From contig CM062808.1 in the NCBI GenBank assembly GCA_031772625.1, forward strand, positions 475,723,655 to 475,787,654: a DNA stretch of 64,000 nucleotides, written 5' to 3'. The notes beneath the pieces are model-generated. The model was not told the origin of the DNA. It saw nothing but the letters and a program-made list of their open reading frames with translations, and did no database searches. The translations under genes were made by a program, and so were the position numbers. The stretch's first letter is position 1, and every line of letters begins with the position of its first letter. This stretch comes from Pinus tabuliformis. Taxonomy: Eukaryota > Streptophyta > Pinopsida > Pinales > Pinaceae. This document shows positions 11,824 through 22,954 of this stretch, in pieces.

Positions 11824-13039
11824 ATGTTGGACTGGAGAGAGAGAGAGCACGTAGAAGACGATGAAGCTGCGATTAACCACCAACCCTCTCTGGATGCCTT
11901 AAGAACATGTGGATTGTACAAATATTGGACCATACCGGGCATGAGGGGCCAGGTAAGATTTTTGGAATGGCTAGTTGAGCGATGGAACGTTCAAGATCAA
12001 TGTTTTTACATTGGAGGGCACCAGCTCGAGATAGAGCCCTCGGATGTATACTTTCTCACTGGCTTGCCAAACAGAGGTGAGCAACTCAACCTTGCGGGGA
12101 CCAGGCCGGGTGGCCAATCCCTTGATGATCTCCGCGAGGAGTGGTGCAGACCAGGGACTCGCCATAAAAAGGGCGTGGAGATAAAGCACATCGCTCTGGC
12201 GGAACTTAGAGTTATTGCATTTACGGTCACTAGGATTTGTGGCGCGGCCGCCTTGCACATTGCTTCCGGATCCCAAATGCGGATGGCAGTTGACTGTTAC
12301 CAAGGCACCATCTTCAACTGGTGCGAAGCTGTGTCGGCTCATATGAAGAGCCAACTAACCAAGGCAAAGAACGGACGACTAAAGACTTTTGGATATGGGC
12401 CTCTAGTCGTGAGCTTTGCCTTGGAGAGAGTTCCTATGCTGATCCCTCAGCAACTCACTGTTGATGACTTGGGTCCTCGGGAGCCAAAGCTTGTTCGATG
12501 GGTTGCGGTGATGGCCCGGCATCCTGACGAGGGTGCTGCAGTGGTTCGATTCTCTGACAGTTACTTCGACTGGCTAGAGGGCCAGCTTTTTGTGATACAA
12601 GACTTTCCATATGCCGGAATGGATTTCAGAGGTGATCCGGACATGGTTCTTCCACAGGGAGAACAATGGGATGACAGAGGTACTTTCATTTTCACAAGTT
12701 TTCTAATTATGTATTTTTTTATTTTTCATATATATCGTCTCAAAGTAACAGTAAAATTTTAAAAATGCAGATGTTGGACCACAGCGTCCAGCCAATCTCC
12801 GGCCTTACGACAGACGACATCCAGCTGCACCGGCACCGGCCTTACAGGATGCGACAGCAGAAGTACTAGCCGATTTGGAGCATGATCTAGAGCGTCTCAC
12901 GGCAGATATACCTGAGACTACTATGGATGACATTCCAATGAGGCTTCAGCGCTTCGTGGTTGCAGTCCCTGGACCGTTTAGGAGATTTCTGCGCAAGATA
13001 GCCCGCGCAGTGGTGTCGTACAGAGAGCACCACCAGTGA
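11824..13039 (+). CDS. Plant mobile domain (PMD) protein, antisense cargo gene of the Tat-like element
   Basis: The gene runs opposite to the host element. The first exon (ATG at 11824 to 12679) encodes about 285 residues with the PMD pattern: ALRTCGLYKYW near the start, then WLVERWNVQDQCFYIGG, QLEIEPSDVYFLTGLPNRGE and a long helical remainder. PMD proteins (PF10536, MAIN/MAIL1 relatives) are plant nuclear proteins linked to silencing and genome stability, and PMD copies are known to travel in transposable elements. The reading stays open through a predicted 91-bp intron (12680-12770, GTACTT...TGCAG) into a second exon ending at TGA 13037-13039, which adds an Ala/Pro/Arg-rich tail. An acceptor-like TGTGCAG at 11807-11813 hints at a 5' UTR intron. 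The frame shows no break, so selection or recent capture is likely. The exact function is unknown. Confidence 0.75.
12680..12770 (+). other. Predicted intron in the PMD gene
   Basis: AT-rich 91-bp segment with GT at 12680-12681 and AAAAATGCAG ending at 12770. The frame before it continues open after it for about 90 codons, which would be unlikely by chance. Its presence means the antisense gene was captured as, or is transcribed as, a separate plus-strand unit. Confidence 0.65.
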
Positions 13040-13243
13040 TTGACTAGTCACTTTTGTAGTCACATGTGACATTTTTGACTTTTTGCACTATCATTTTGCC
13101 GATCATAAGGTGTGTTAAACCTATGATCGAAGACGATGTATATATTTTTGGACACACTTCTATCTATATCTATATATCACTATTATCGGCTTATCTTGTT
13201 TAACATGTATGATGAAATGTCTTTAAATTTACTTGCATGATTA
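13040..13243. other. Short spacer between convergent genes
   Basis: About 200 bp of AT-rich DNA, with a TATC/TATA-rich run at 13158-13185, separates the 3' ends of the plus-strand PMD gene and the minus-strand second RNase H. It probably holds both 3' ends or termination signals, but none is clear. Confidence 0.4.
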
Positions 13244-13660
13244 TTATAAATGTCTGTCCAACACTTGAGAAGCAATTGCATCTGCTAATGTATTCAAAGA
13301 CCTTGGAATATGTTGATATTCAATGTAATCAAATTCACGTTCCAAGAGACGCACTCTCAAAAACAACCTTAATAACACAGGATTTCTAATGGCATAAACT
13401 CTATTAAGCTGTAATACAACAAGTTCAGAATCTAACCTCACTATCAAACGTCGAATTCCAAATGAAATAGATTCGGATAATAATTCAACCACTGCACTGT
13501 ATTCTGCAATGTTATTCGTTGTTTGACCGAGGCTTACCCCATGCATAGAAACTAACTCGTCAGAGGGCGAATAGATAACCCAAGCTGCGGAAGAGATATT
13601 CCGTGTACTACGACAAGCACCATCAGCAAATCCAATGTATGTTTGGAGAGGCGTCGACAT
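13244..13660 (-). CDS. Archaeal-type RNase H (aRNH), separate frame downstream of integrase
   Basis: 138 codons from an ATG at 13660. The fold of RNase H is visible in order: YIGFADGACRS (first Asp), TTNNIAEYSAVVELL (Glu), LIVRLDSELVVLQLN (Asp), then HIPRSLNTLADAIAS (last Asp). The NNIAEY and DSELVV patterns are those of archaeal/plant-type RNase HI, not of the gypsy RNase H. Tat-lineage elements are known to have gained such a second RNase H. Here it is its own small frame, about 140 bp past the integrase end. A polypyrimidine-poor acceptor-like TATTGTAG ends directly before the ATG, so spliced expression is conceivable. The predicted activity is removal of RNA from RNA/DNA hybrids during reverse transcription. 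Confidence 0.85.
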   Translation of the reverse strand: MSTPLQTYIGFADGACRSTRNISSAAWVIYSPSDELVSMHGVSLGQTTNNIAEYSAVVELLSESISFGIRRLIVRLDSELVVLQLNRVYAIRNPVLLRLFLRVRLLEREFDYIEYQHIPRSLNTLADAIASQVLDRHL

Positions 13661-13803
13661 CTACAATATCAAGAGTAAAACCAAGATGAGCCAAAATAAT
13701 GACGAAAAACCACACTTGCTAAGCTAAGCACACTGACTAAACTAACACACTTGCTAGCTAGAAAGGAAATCTAACCTATCTAAAAATTTCTCCATCCACC
13801 ATT

Positions 13804-16800
13804 TTAAGCATAATACCTCTTTAGGTAAAGTCCATTTCTGGGTTTGCCCAAAGAGTCCCCATCAAAATCAACTAACTCATAAGCCCCTTTTGCTAGCTTT
13901 CGCTTTACAATGTAGGGCCCATGCCACATGGGAACGAATTTTCCAGCACCTAGCTTATCGTTTGCTTGATCATATAATAGTACTAGGTCTCCTTCCGAAA
14001 AACTTCGAGGGGTTACATTTTTATCGTACTGAGCTTTCATTCGTTTCGCGTGAGTCTCGATAGCTAAAGTAGCGTCACGTCGAGTCTCATCTAATTTAGC
14101 TAAGTATAACAACCGTTTCTCCTCTTCGGAAGTAGCTGGAAGTAATTCGACAGCCATTTGAAGTGATGGGATTTCGCACTCAATAGGTAACACAGCTTCT
14201 AAGCCATAAACTAGCTGAAAAGGGGTGAAACCTGTTGAATTTTTCACTGAAGTTCGATATGCCCATAGTGCCGAAAATAACATGTTATGCCAATTCGTTC
14301 GATGGATACCAATGATCCGTCGAATCATGACGACTAGAACTTTGTTGATTGACTCAACCAAACCGTTGGCTTGCGGATAATAAGGTGTAGAGCTATCGTG
14401 GCGCAAACCAAGCTGGCTTGTAAGTTCAGTCATCATGACATTTCGAAAATGGCTTCCATGGTCCGTAATGATTGCTTGTGGGACACCAAACCTAGTTATG
14501 ATATGATTGAATACGAAAAGTGCAGCTGTCTTGCCGCTTGCGTCGAATGTAGGCATCGCCTCGGCCCACTTAGTAAAATAATCAACCGCAAGGATGATAT
14601 ACGCATGCCCCCCGGCCGAGTGAGGGTTACAAGTAATAAAGTCAATGCCCCATTTGGCGAATGGACCAGCGGCAATTATAGGGTGGAGAGGAGCAGGTGG
14701 AGCGCGCATCTTGCGATCAAACACTTGACAGTTGTGGCATTTTCTGACGGCAAGGATACAATCTTTAAACATAGACGGCCAGAAATAGCCAGCGCGCAAC
14801 ACCTTCTGAGCTGTGGCATACCCAGACATATGACCGCCACATGCTCCAGAGTGACAATCATTCAAAACTCTCTCAGCCTCATCGTGAGTTAAACAACGTC
14901 GAAAAACTAAGTCTGCCCCCAGGCGATAAAGTGTATCTCCAATAATTCTGTATTGCTGGGATTGAAACCGAATTTTTCGACGGTTTTCCTTGGAAGTTTC
15001 AGGCCGAAAGGTTTGGGTTTGGAGATAGATGATTATATCCCCATACCACGGATCTACAGTGCTAATAAGAAACAAAGATTCGTCCGCAATGGACTCCTCT
15101 GCCACAGTCTCTGTGTCAGCACTCGGGAAATCACACATCAATTCCGCAAAGACTAAAGATTTCTTAGACTTGGACTTCTCAAACTCCAAGTCGAACTCTT
15201 GCAGGATGACGATCCATTTAGAGTACTTGCCCCCTAGCAGTTGTTTTGTCAAGATATAAATCATAGGGTTGCAATCCGAAATAACAGTAGTTTTGCGGAG
15301 AAGAATGTAGTGACGAAAACGCTGGACAGCTTGAACGGCTGCCAGGGCCAATTTCTCCACATGTGAATATTTTAACTCAGTTGGATTTAAGGTTCTGCTA
15401 AGGTAATATATCACATGCTCTGCTTGAATTCATCTTCTTGAACTAACACCATTCCAATGGTGGAATGCGAAGCTGCGAGGTATAAGAAGTAGTCCTGGTT
15501 GTAGTTGGGAGGATGCAATAACGGTGCATGGGTCAACGCGTGTTTCAGTGCATCAAAAGATTGTTGAGCAATCTCGTCCCAAAAGAATTGTACGTTCTGT
15601 TTCAACAACCGTGTAAAACCTTTAGTGACCTCGGCGTAGTTAGGGATGAATCGGCGTAAAAAGTTTGCTTTCCCTTGCAAGCTTTGGAGTTGGCGCAAAC
15701 TCGAAGGAGGAGGCAATTGGATGATAGCCTCGACTTTCGAGGGATCGACGCGAATGCCGGTTTTGGAAACAACAAATCCCAGCAATCGACCTGTTTCTAT
15801 ACAGAAAACACACTTGTGGGGATTCAACCGAATTCGATAATGCCTACACCTCATAAAGATTGCTCGTAGGTGGACAAGGTGATCAGCTCGGTGTAAAGAA
15901 TGAGCAGGCAAATCATCGAGATAGGGTTGCACAATGTGCTTGATGTCATGAAATGCATAAGACATGGCCCGTTGAAAAGTAGCACCGGCATTCTTAAGGC
16001 CAAAAGGTAATTTGCAATAAGCAAATGTCCCCCATGGACAAATGAATGCCGTTTTTGGTTGATCGGCAGGTAGAATATTGATTTGATTATAACCCGAGAA
16101 ACCATCCATGAAGGAAAACATCTCACTTCCGGCACAATCATCAATAATTTGATCGATATAAGGCGTAGGATAGTTGTCTTTTGGACAAGCTCGATTGATA
16201 TCCCTATAATCGATACAGATTCTTATTGTTCCTTGTTTTTTATTGACGGGAACAATATTCGATACCCAATCCGTTAACGGGATCGGATAAATGAAACCTG
16301 CTTTCAACAGCTTTTCGACTTCGGCTTTGATTGCAGCTGCTTTTCGAGGGTGAATCTGACGCAACCGTTGCCGAATGGGTTTAGCATCCGGGTAGGTTTT
16401 GATTTCATGAACAACAATGGCAGGATCGATTCCTGGCATTTCTTCGTAGGACCAGGCAAACACGTCGCGGAATTCTTGGAATAGGGCCTTGTAAGTTTCA
16501 ATTTCTTCGTCAGTACATGCGGCACCTATATGAATGTTCTCCTTGATTCCGGGCTTCACTGAAATATCAATGGGAATAGTACGAGAAATATTCCCTAAAT
16601 TCAGCTCTGAATCAGAATGTTTCGTTGGATCCTGAGCGTCTTTGACATATTCAGCGGTAAAGATAGATGAAAAATCATTTTCAAAGACATCATCCTTAGG
16701 TAAAAACGAAGATCTGTGATGGAGATCGTCCCATGGTAGATCATCTACACTTAGGATTTCGCGAAGTTGTTCGTCAGATGACACTTCTTCGGGAAACGTT

Positions 16801-19800
16801 ATCCGTTCTAAGGGTGAGGTGAAAAGTGACTCTTCACTGACCACATTCATTTGGTCGGTTGAATGAAAGTCGGTAAAAGACATAAGAGCTTCATAAGCAA
16901 TCTCATACGGACTCAACGGCATAACATCACCGAGTGAGTCTAGCTCAGAGTCAGAGGGAACATACCAAGGATCATCATAAATAATGTTTTCTGACGTGAT
17001 CATATGAATTGTTGCGAACGAAGGGTCTGCATTGAGTGGAGGGAGAGGAAAAGTTCCCAGTAAACCGGAATCCTTAACTAAACCTACACCAATGTCCCTA
17101 TAAGGGATTGTCGTTTTACCAACATGCTGGATAGTTTCTGAAGAGGTTGGGTCGGATGAAAAGTATGTCAGCTGATCAATAGTCACGATCTTACCGTTAT
17201 GTGGAAACTTAATGACTCTGAAGACCGATGAAACGACCGCTGTCATAGCATATGACCAACTTCGACCCAAAAGAAGGTTGTAGTCTAGAGGGGCATCAAC
17301 CACTTCCACATCCAGACTAACGGTTTTACCTTCGACCCCTATAGGCAATTCTTGTAGAATACCAAACGGACGGAACCCACGGCCATCAAAGGCCTTAAGG
17401 ATGGTGGGGGATTGGTTCAACGAAGGAGAACCAAGCGATCTCCAACATTGAATCGACATAATACACGTAGAAGCTCCCTCATCAATCACAGTCCGATGAA
17501 TAGGCCTGTTTTTGACTATCACTGGAATTTGGAAAGCCATTTGATGGGGGAGACGCGGTGTACTACTTTCTAGATCAAAGATCATTAGGTTCGGGTCCTG
17601 AACATCGACAGCTCCAATAGCCGACAAAAGCAATTTTCGTTGCGCTGGACATGATTGCAGCACTTCGAGTGCCGACATTGCTGAAGGTGAAACAGCTAAG
17701 TCTTCAACAATGTTGTAATTCTGGGCTGCTCTCGCATGTGGATTGAAAGCAGACCTTCGAAGTACACCCTTGGCGGGCGGCTTAATCACTAAGTCTGGGT
17801 TAGGTTTTTCGATCTGTAGTGGATCGGAACCAGGAGCTGAGGTTGATGGGTTAGAGTTAGAAGATTCTGCTTCTTTACCATCAACAGGAGCCTTACTACC
17901 ATAATCTTGCGATCGAGTCGCAATCCTGACATGAGACATCATCAAAATGGGTTCTTCACTGGCATTCGAAGAAGAACCTATCATCTTATTTTCCTGCTCG
18001 GGGAATGGATTCTTTAACACAGCAGGAGTCGGAGAACCTTTAACTATTTTCACTACCTCGGCCCGATGAGGGCAGTCTCTCGTAAAATGATCTTCTTCAC
18101 AAATGAGACAAGGATAACGAGGTTTGCGCTTTTCGTCATTAGTTTCCGACTTTTCCGTTTTCTCCTTTGGAGCCTTGTCTGCTTTAGCCTTCTTCTTTCC
18201 TTTCTTCTTTCCACCGTTTTTGGATTTGGCCGTAGATGACTCTACAGCGTGAATGTCGGCGGTAAGTTCAGGAGGAGAAGACTCTCCTGTCGGAGAATCA
18301 GGCAAAGTGATAATTGGAGTATTGGAGGTCTTGGAAGACTTCTTCTTACTCTTCGTAGTCACGATACCGATCATACCATCAGCGGCATGAGATCCCGAAG
18401 GAGCAGCAGCGATTTGGTTTGACTTTGGAAGATCCGGAATTTTCTCGTGTAACGTACCCGACTGAGTGTAAACTAAGTCAAGGTATTGTGCCTGAGCAAT
18501 GACTTGCTCCTCAGTAACTACGCCGGCCTTAGCTACATCTTCAGTAATTCTTGGTAATAATGATTTTACAAACCATTCAGCTAAAATTTGGTCCGGGATA
18601 AAAACTTTCACTAATCTCCTTCGACGTCTCCACTCATGGATGTGATCAGAAATGTACGTGGATGTCGATTGTTTTAGCGAAGTTAATAATTCTGTACCAT
18701 TATCGTATCTGACTGGTAACTGAAAATGAGTTAAGAATGAAGTAGCTAACTGGCTAAAGTTGTAAAAAGAAGCCCGTGGCAACTCAATGTACCACTTGGC
18801 TGCGAGACCAATGAGTGTACGCTGGAAAAGACGTAAGCGGATAGAATCATCTGAGATGGAATTTGATGCACACCAGAGGTGGTAAGTCATCACGTGATTA
18901 GACGGATCCTCTCCAGACTTACCTTCGAACTTGGGTATATCGCTGGGCAACTTATTTGGCATTGGCGGCCAGAACGGAAGATATTGAATTGGATCGTTCG
19001 TTAGGCGCGTCAAGTCGGGTAAATCTAAAGTCGCAATAAATGGTAACTGCCGGTTAGGATCTCTGAAACTCTGAGTCACAATACCAGCCCCAGGAGGAGG
19101 ATATCCAGGATAACTAGGAACAGGATTCGCATTGGGGATATTATATCCTCCTGGAAAACCAGGATTAACCGGACCGTACTGGGGTTGTTGAGGTGGTTGA
19201 TAATTGTACCCAGGATACGGTTGATACTGGTAAACCGGTTGTTGGGCAGCTTGACCAGGTTGATACTGTCCCTGGTACGGAGGTTGAACAAATTGAGGTT
19301 GAGTAGTAACAACCGTACTTGTACCAGGTTGACCTGCAGGCATCTGGACTGTGGTTTGAACCGTGGGTCCAGACAACGGTACAGATGTCTGAGGAACGGT
19401 TACAGGGACAGTAGAAACCGGAGCTGCCGATACTCCAGATGTAAGCATGGTAGATGAAGCGGTAGTTGCTGCAGCCGTGTGAGGTGGAGTACTCGGTGCA
19501 ATTGGCGGCTGAGTAACTACAGAAGTTACAGGGGTCTGAACACTTGACTGGACAGGTTGCGGTTGCTGGGGTGGACCAGGAACTGCAGGTTGTCCTGCTT
19601 GAGGTACCGACTGTATACTTGGTTGCGACATCTGTTGACCCTGTGACGGATCCCATGTTAACATTCCAGGGTATTGACTCGTAACAGGTTGAGGATACTG
19701 AGATCCATAGCCGTATTGAGGATAGGGTTGATAACTGTAAGGTGTAGTCCCATATGATTGCCCTTGAGGTGGTTGATAACCTTGACCAGGGTATTGACCC

Positions 19801-20732
19801 GTAGGTTGATAACCTTGAGGTAAATACGAATACTGGGGTTGACCTTGACCTTGAGGTTGGTATCCTTGAGGTTGATACCCTTGGGGTTGATACCCTTGGG
19901 GTTGCCATCCTTGAGGTTGCCATCCTTGAGGTTGATACTGATACTGAGGTTGACTTTGGGGTACATATTGAGGCTGGGGTTGATACCCTTGGGGTTGATA
20001 CCCTTGAGGTTGCCCCCCAGTCACAAATGAAGTACCTTGAGGTTGCCCCCCAGGCATTAACGAAGGTTGCCCCCCAGGCGGTAATTGGCCACCTTGAGGT
20101 TGGTTAATGGGAGTTGAACCTGACATCATATAAACTTCACCTATACTCAATGGTACATTACCACTGTTTCCAACTAATAACCCATGATCAACAGGTTGAG
20201 GAGATGCTCCCGCAAAGGTACCAGAAAGTGACTGATACCCAGTAGGAACAGAAGGACCGCCATGTAAAAATGATTCAGGACTTTGCGAAAACACAGACGA
20301 CTGACCAGACATATTTACAGGAGAATGAATTCCTCTAGGTGGAACCGGAGTACGAGGTGTAGAAAAACCTACTGAGTTGTCTAAAAAATTGGTTAATGCA
20401 AGGTACCAAGATTCACTTCTAGGAGGACTGTAAAAGATGGATTCACGCTCCCTTAGATCAAGGGTAATTAGATCTTCAGAATCAGAAACGCCTATTTCTT
20501 CCTCTGGAACAAGTTCTTCTATAGCAATTAATCCAACAGGAAGATTTTCGGTGATAATTCTTTCTATTCTTGGTGAATCAGGAACACTAGGAGTTGGAGT
20601 AACAGGTTCTGAAATTTCAGGTTCTTCGCCTGTTTCACTGGCAGATGAAAAACTACCAGCAAGCTCGGAAACTGTAACAGCTTCGGGATTGTAACCTGTT
20701 TCTAATCTTTGGTAATCTGGATGGACTACCAA
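13804..20732 (-). CDS. Gag-pol region of the Tat-like element (gag, protease, RT, RNase H, integrase)
   Basis: Read on the minus strand the domains follow the Ty3/gypsy order. A long N-terminal part rich in Ser/Pro/Gln (about 20730-19080) includes YQPQG-type tandem repeats. Gag core is about 19020-18560 (FEGKSGEDPSNHV, LRLFQRTLIGLAAKWY). A CCHC-like knuckle (CLICEEDHFTRDC) is near 18110-18070 after a Lys-rich stretch. Protease lies around 17490 (VIDEGASTCIMS). RT is at about 16330-15780 (CIDYRDINRACPKDNYPTP, FMDGFSGYNQI, YLDD near 15920). RNase H is about 15560-15190. Integrase is about 14860-13810, with an HHCC finger (HSGACGGH, CHNCQ), the core (WGIDFI, TDHGSHF, YPQANGLVESIN) and a C-terminal GPYIVKRK. 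A conventional ATG for gag is not obvious near the 5' end. The region looks nearly whole, with about one break. Confidence 0.9.
19660..20000 (-). repeat. Tandem YQPQG-coding repeats in gag
   Basis: On the plus strand the phrase GGTTGATACCCTTGGGGTTG and close variants recur about every 15-30 bp, encoding YQPQG / WQPQG pentapeptides on the minus strand. The surrounding 400 residues are rich in Gln, Pro, Gly and Tyr, a low-complexity sequence of the kind that forms prion-like or condensate-forming domains. That role is inference from composition only. Confidence 0.75.
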
Positions 20733-22933
20733 AGAAGATTCTCCTTCTTCAGGTGACCTACTCTACTGCCACTAGGAGTTACAAGGACCTTTAAACCCTC
20801 TAAATAACTGGGGTCGTCTCGAGGAGGTGAACCCCTAAGTTCACGGGATCTTCTCAACAATTCGGCCACAGATACAACTTCAGGAGACTGGCCCGCAATA
20901 CGACGGGACCTTCTCGGTAATTCCGCCACAATTAAAGATTTTAACTACAACACACGAAAACAAAGTAAAAAATTTCAAATCAAACCACCTAAAGTCTTCT
21001 AAAGAACCAATCAAATTTGAAGCACACGCCTAAATAATCTAGAGCGTCAAACCACACACAAACAGTAGTCTTCCGGACCAAAAGCGCTAGTTGGTGATTA
21101 GGCCCAACCTCGCAGGATTCAGTACAGAAATAGTGGGTGGAACAGTTACCCCGGCAACCTGCTTAATGAATAGACTGGACCAAGTTCCTCCACTTTAACC
21201 GTCTCGAAGTGAAGCGAACCCCCCAGAAAATCCAAGTGAGTATAACCGACGTCTGCTCCAGGTACAGTGGGACCTTCCCTCCACCGTCACCTTGGGTAGA
21301 ATCCTAGATATTATGGCCACTAAGGTTACCAATCACAACAATTACACCTGGGGGAACAGTCTAAACTCCGACAGCACGCAAGGGCAGAGTAGCAAGCTCC
21401 AATCCCCTTACCGGCTCCTTGACAACAATCCAAGGTTTACCGATAAGTGACCCCTGGCTCCTCGACAATGGTTAATCCGAGGTTTACCGTTTGTAATACG
21501 TACTGCCTGGCGTCGTTCCCAACGAGGGAGGAATGATCCCCTCACTGGTTCGGACACGAGCTCGTGTTTCTCCTTTAAGAGGAGCTTTCCCAGAATGTAA
21601 CTGAAACAATTGGATTTGTTCTACTCAAGATAGACTATCTGTTTGGTTTTGTAGTCTTGGAGAGTTAAGTACTCACCTACTCCAAGACCCTAGCCTAAGC
21701 TATGTTGGTGCTTCAGAGCCCTAGAAAAATAAAGATTACTAGATTGATTTTAATTTAAGCGTTACTTTTAAGGTTGTTTCTTAAGTCAAAAGGTGATGGA
21801 AGTGAAACTAGTGGTGTGTTGACTCGACTCGAAACCACTACAAAATGCACCTAAAATGATTTATCCACTACTTTACTTTTTCGATGAATTGCTTAACTAA
21901 AAAGTTGAGAGAATGCAATCCTTATAAAAGCAACTTCTTAATTGAAGACAATCAAAGAAACAATTCGTTTTTCTTTTCCAAGCATAAAAACATAACTTCT
22001 CTTTACATGCACGAAAAAAACTCTTTTCTTCTTTTGAAAACAAAAAGCTACTTGAAACAAGACTTTTAAGAAGATGTTTTTGTATTTTTCTTTTAATAAA
22101 GCAAATAAATCTAATATAACCAAAAATCAATCTTAACAACTCTTAAAATCTATGAAAATGCACTCATAAGCAAACTAAAGGCAAATTTACTCTAAGCAAT
22201 CTTAACGAGGCCAAAACTAACAATGATTATTTCTAAGGTGTTTTACTTGATCACAATCAAATCAAGGACTAGCTTATTGCAGAACCAAAAACTAGTCAAA
22301 ACAAAATTCTAATCTTTTTGTCCTTTTTGAAAATGGAAATCAATACTTTAAAAACAAGCAATTCGAAATTTGACCCAAAACAACTCAAATGACAAGTTGC
22401 TCAAACAAGGAGACTTTACGGCAGGCTCAACTTCTAAGAAGGTTGACTAACCAGAGATATCTAAGGCTGGACAACTTTCTAAGCTCAAAGTCACTACAAA
22501 GCCTTTCCAAAAATCAAACCCTAGGTCTAAACTTCGTTGAAAACCACTAAAACACTCAAAGCTCACAAAACCAGTTCAGGTAAGAATTCTTGACAGGGTA
22601 CTAAAGGATCTGGGCAGAAAACACTAAGAAAAAACAAAATCTAAAAGTAATTTAAGGCAAAAATGGAATTTTCTTAACTTTTACAGGAAGACGCAGGCCA
22701 GCAGTTGTCACAGGTGCGACCCCGCACTGTGCAGTCGACAACAGCGCGTCCAAGGACGCACTGTGCAGCACACAGAGACTGCGTCTTTCTGGAAAAAGGA
22801 AGAAAAACTAAAGCCAACTAAAGCTACAGCTAAGCCACCCAAATACTAATTCTCACAGTCAAAAACCAGAAAATAAAAATGATTTTCTCAAAGCAAAGTT
22901 CATATAAAGGAAAAGACTCTCTCATTAATGGAT
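20733..22933 (-). other. Leader (5' untranslated region) of the Tat-like element
   Basis: About 2.2 kb lie between the primer site and gag, long as in Tat/Ogre elements. A short minus-strand frame (20929-20726) rich in Arg/Ser/Leu repeats (LPRRSRRIAGQSPE, LLRRSRELRGSPP) directly precedes gag; its status is unclear. Two similar blocks with CTCC..GACAA...CCGAGGTTTACCG-type sequence lie at about 21410-21490. GGACGC/GCGTCC words recur at about 22690-22790. No other gene was seen. Confidence 0.5.
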
Positions 22934-22951
22934 TCCCCAGCGGAGTCGCCA
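22934..22951 (-). other. Primer-binding site, tRNA-Arg type
   Basis: Read on the minus strand, TGGCGACTCCGCTGGGGA begins three bases after the 5' LTR end. It resembles the tRNA-Arg primer sites reported for Tat/Ogre elements. An exact tRNA match was not computed. Confidence 0.65.
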
Positions 22952-22954
22952 ATT

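Noticed and set aside
14371-14892. 173-codon plus-strand frame
   Set aside because: Shadow of the integrase coding sequence on the minus strand.
19165-19923. 252-codon minus-strand frame rich in Ser/Thr
   Set aside because: It is the out-of-phase shadow of the Gln/Pro-rich gag repeat region.
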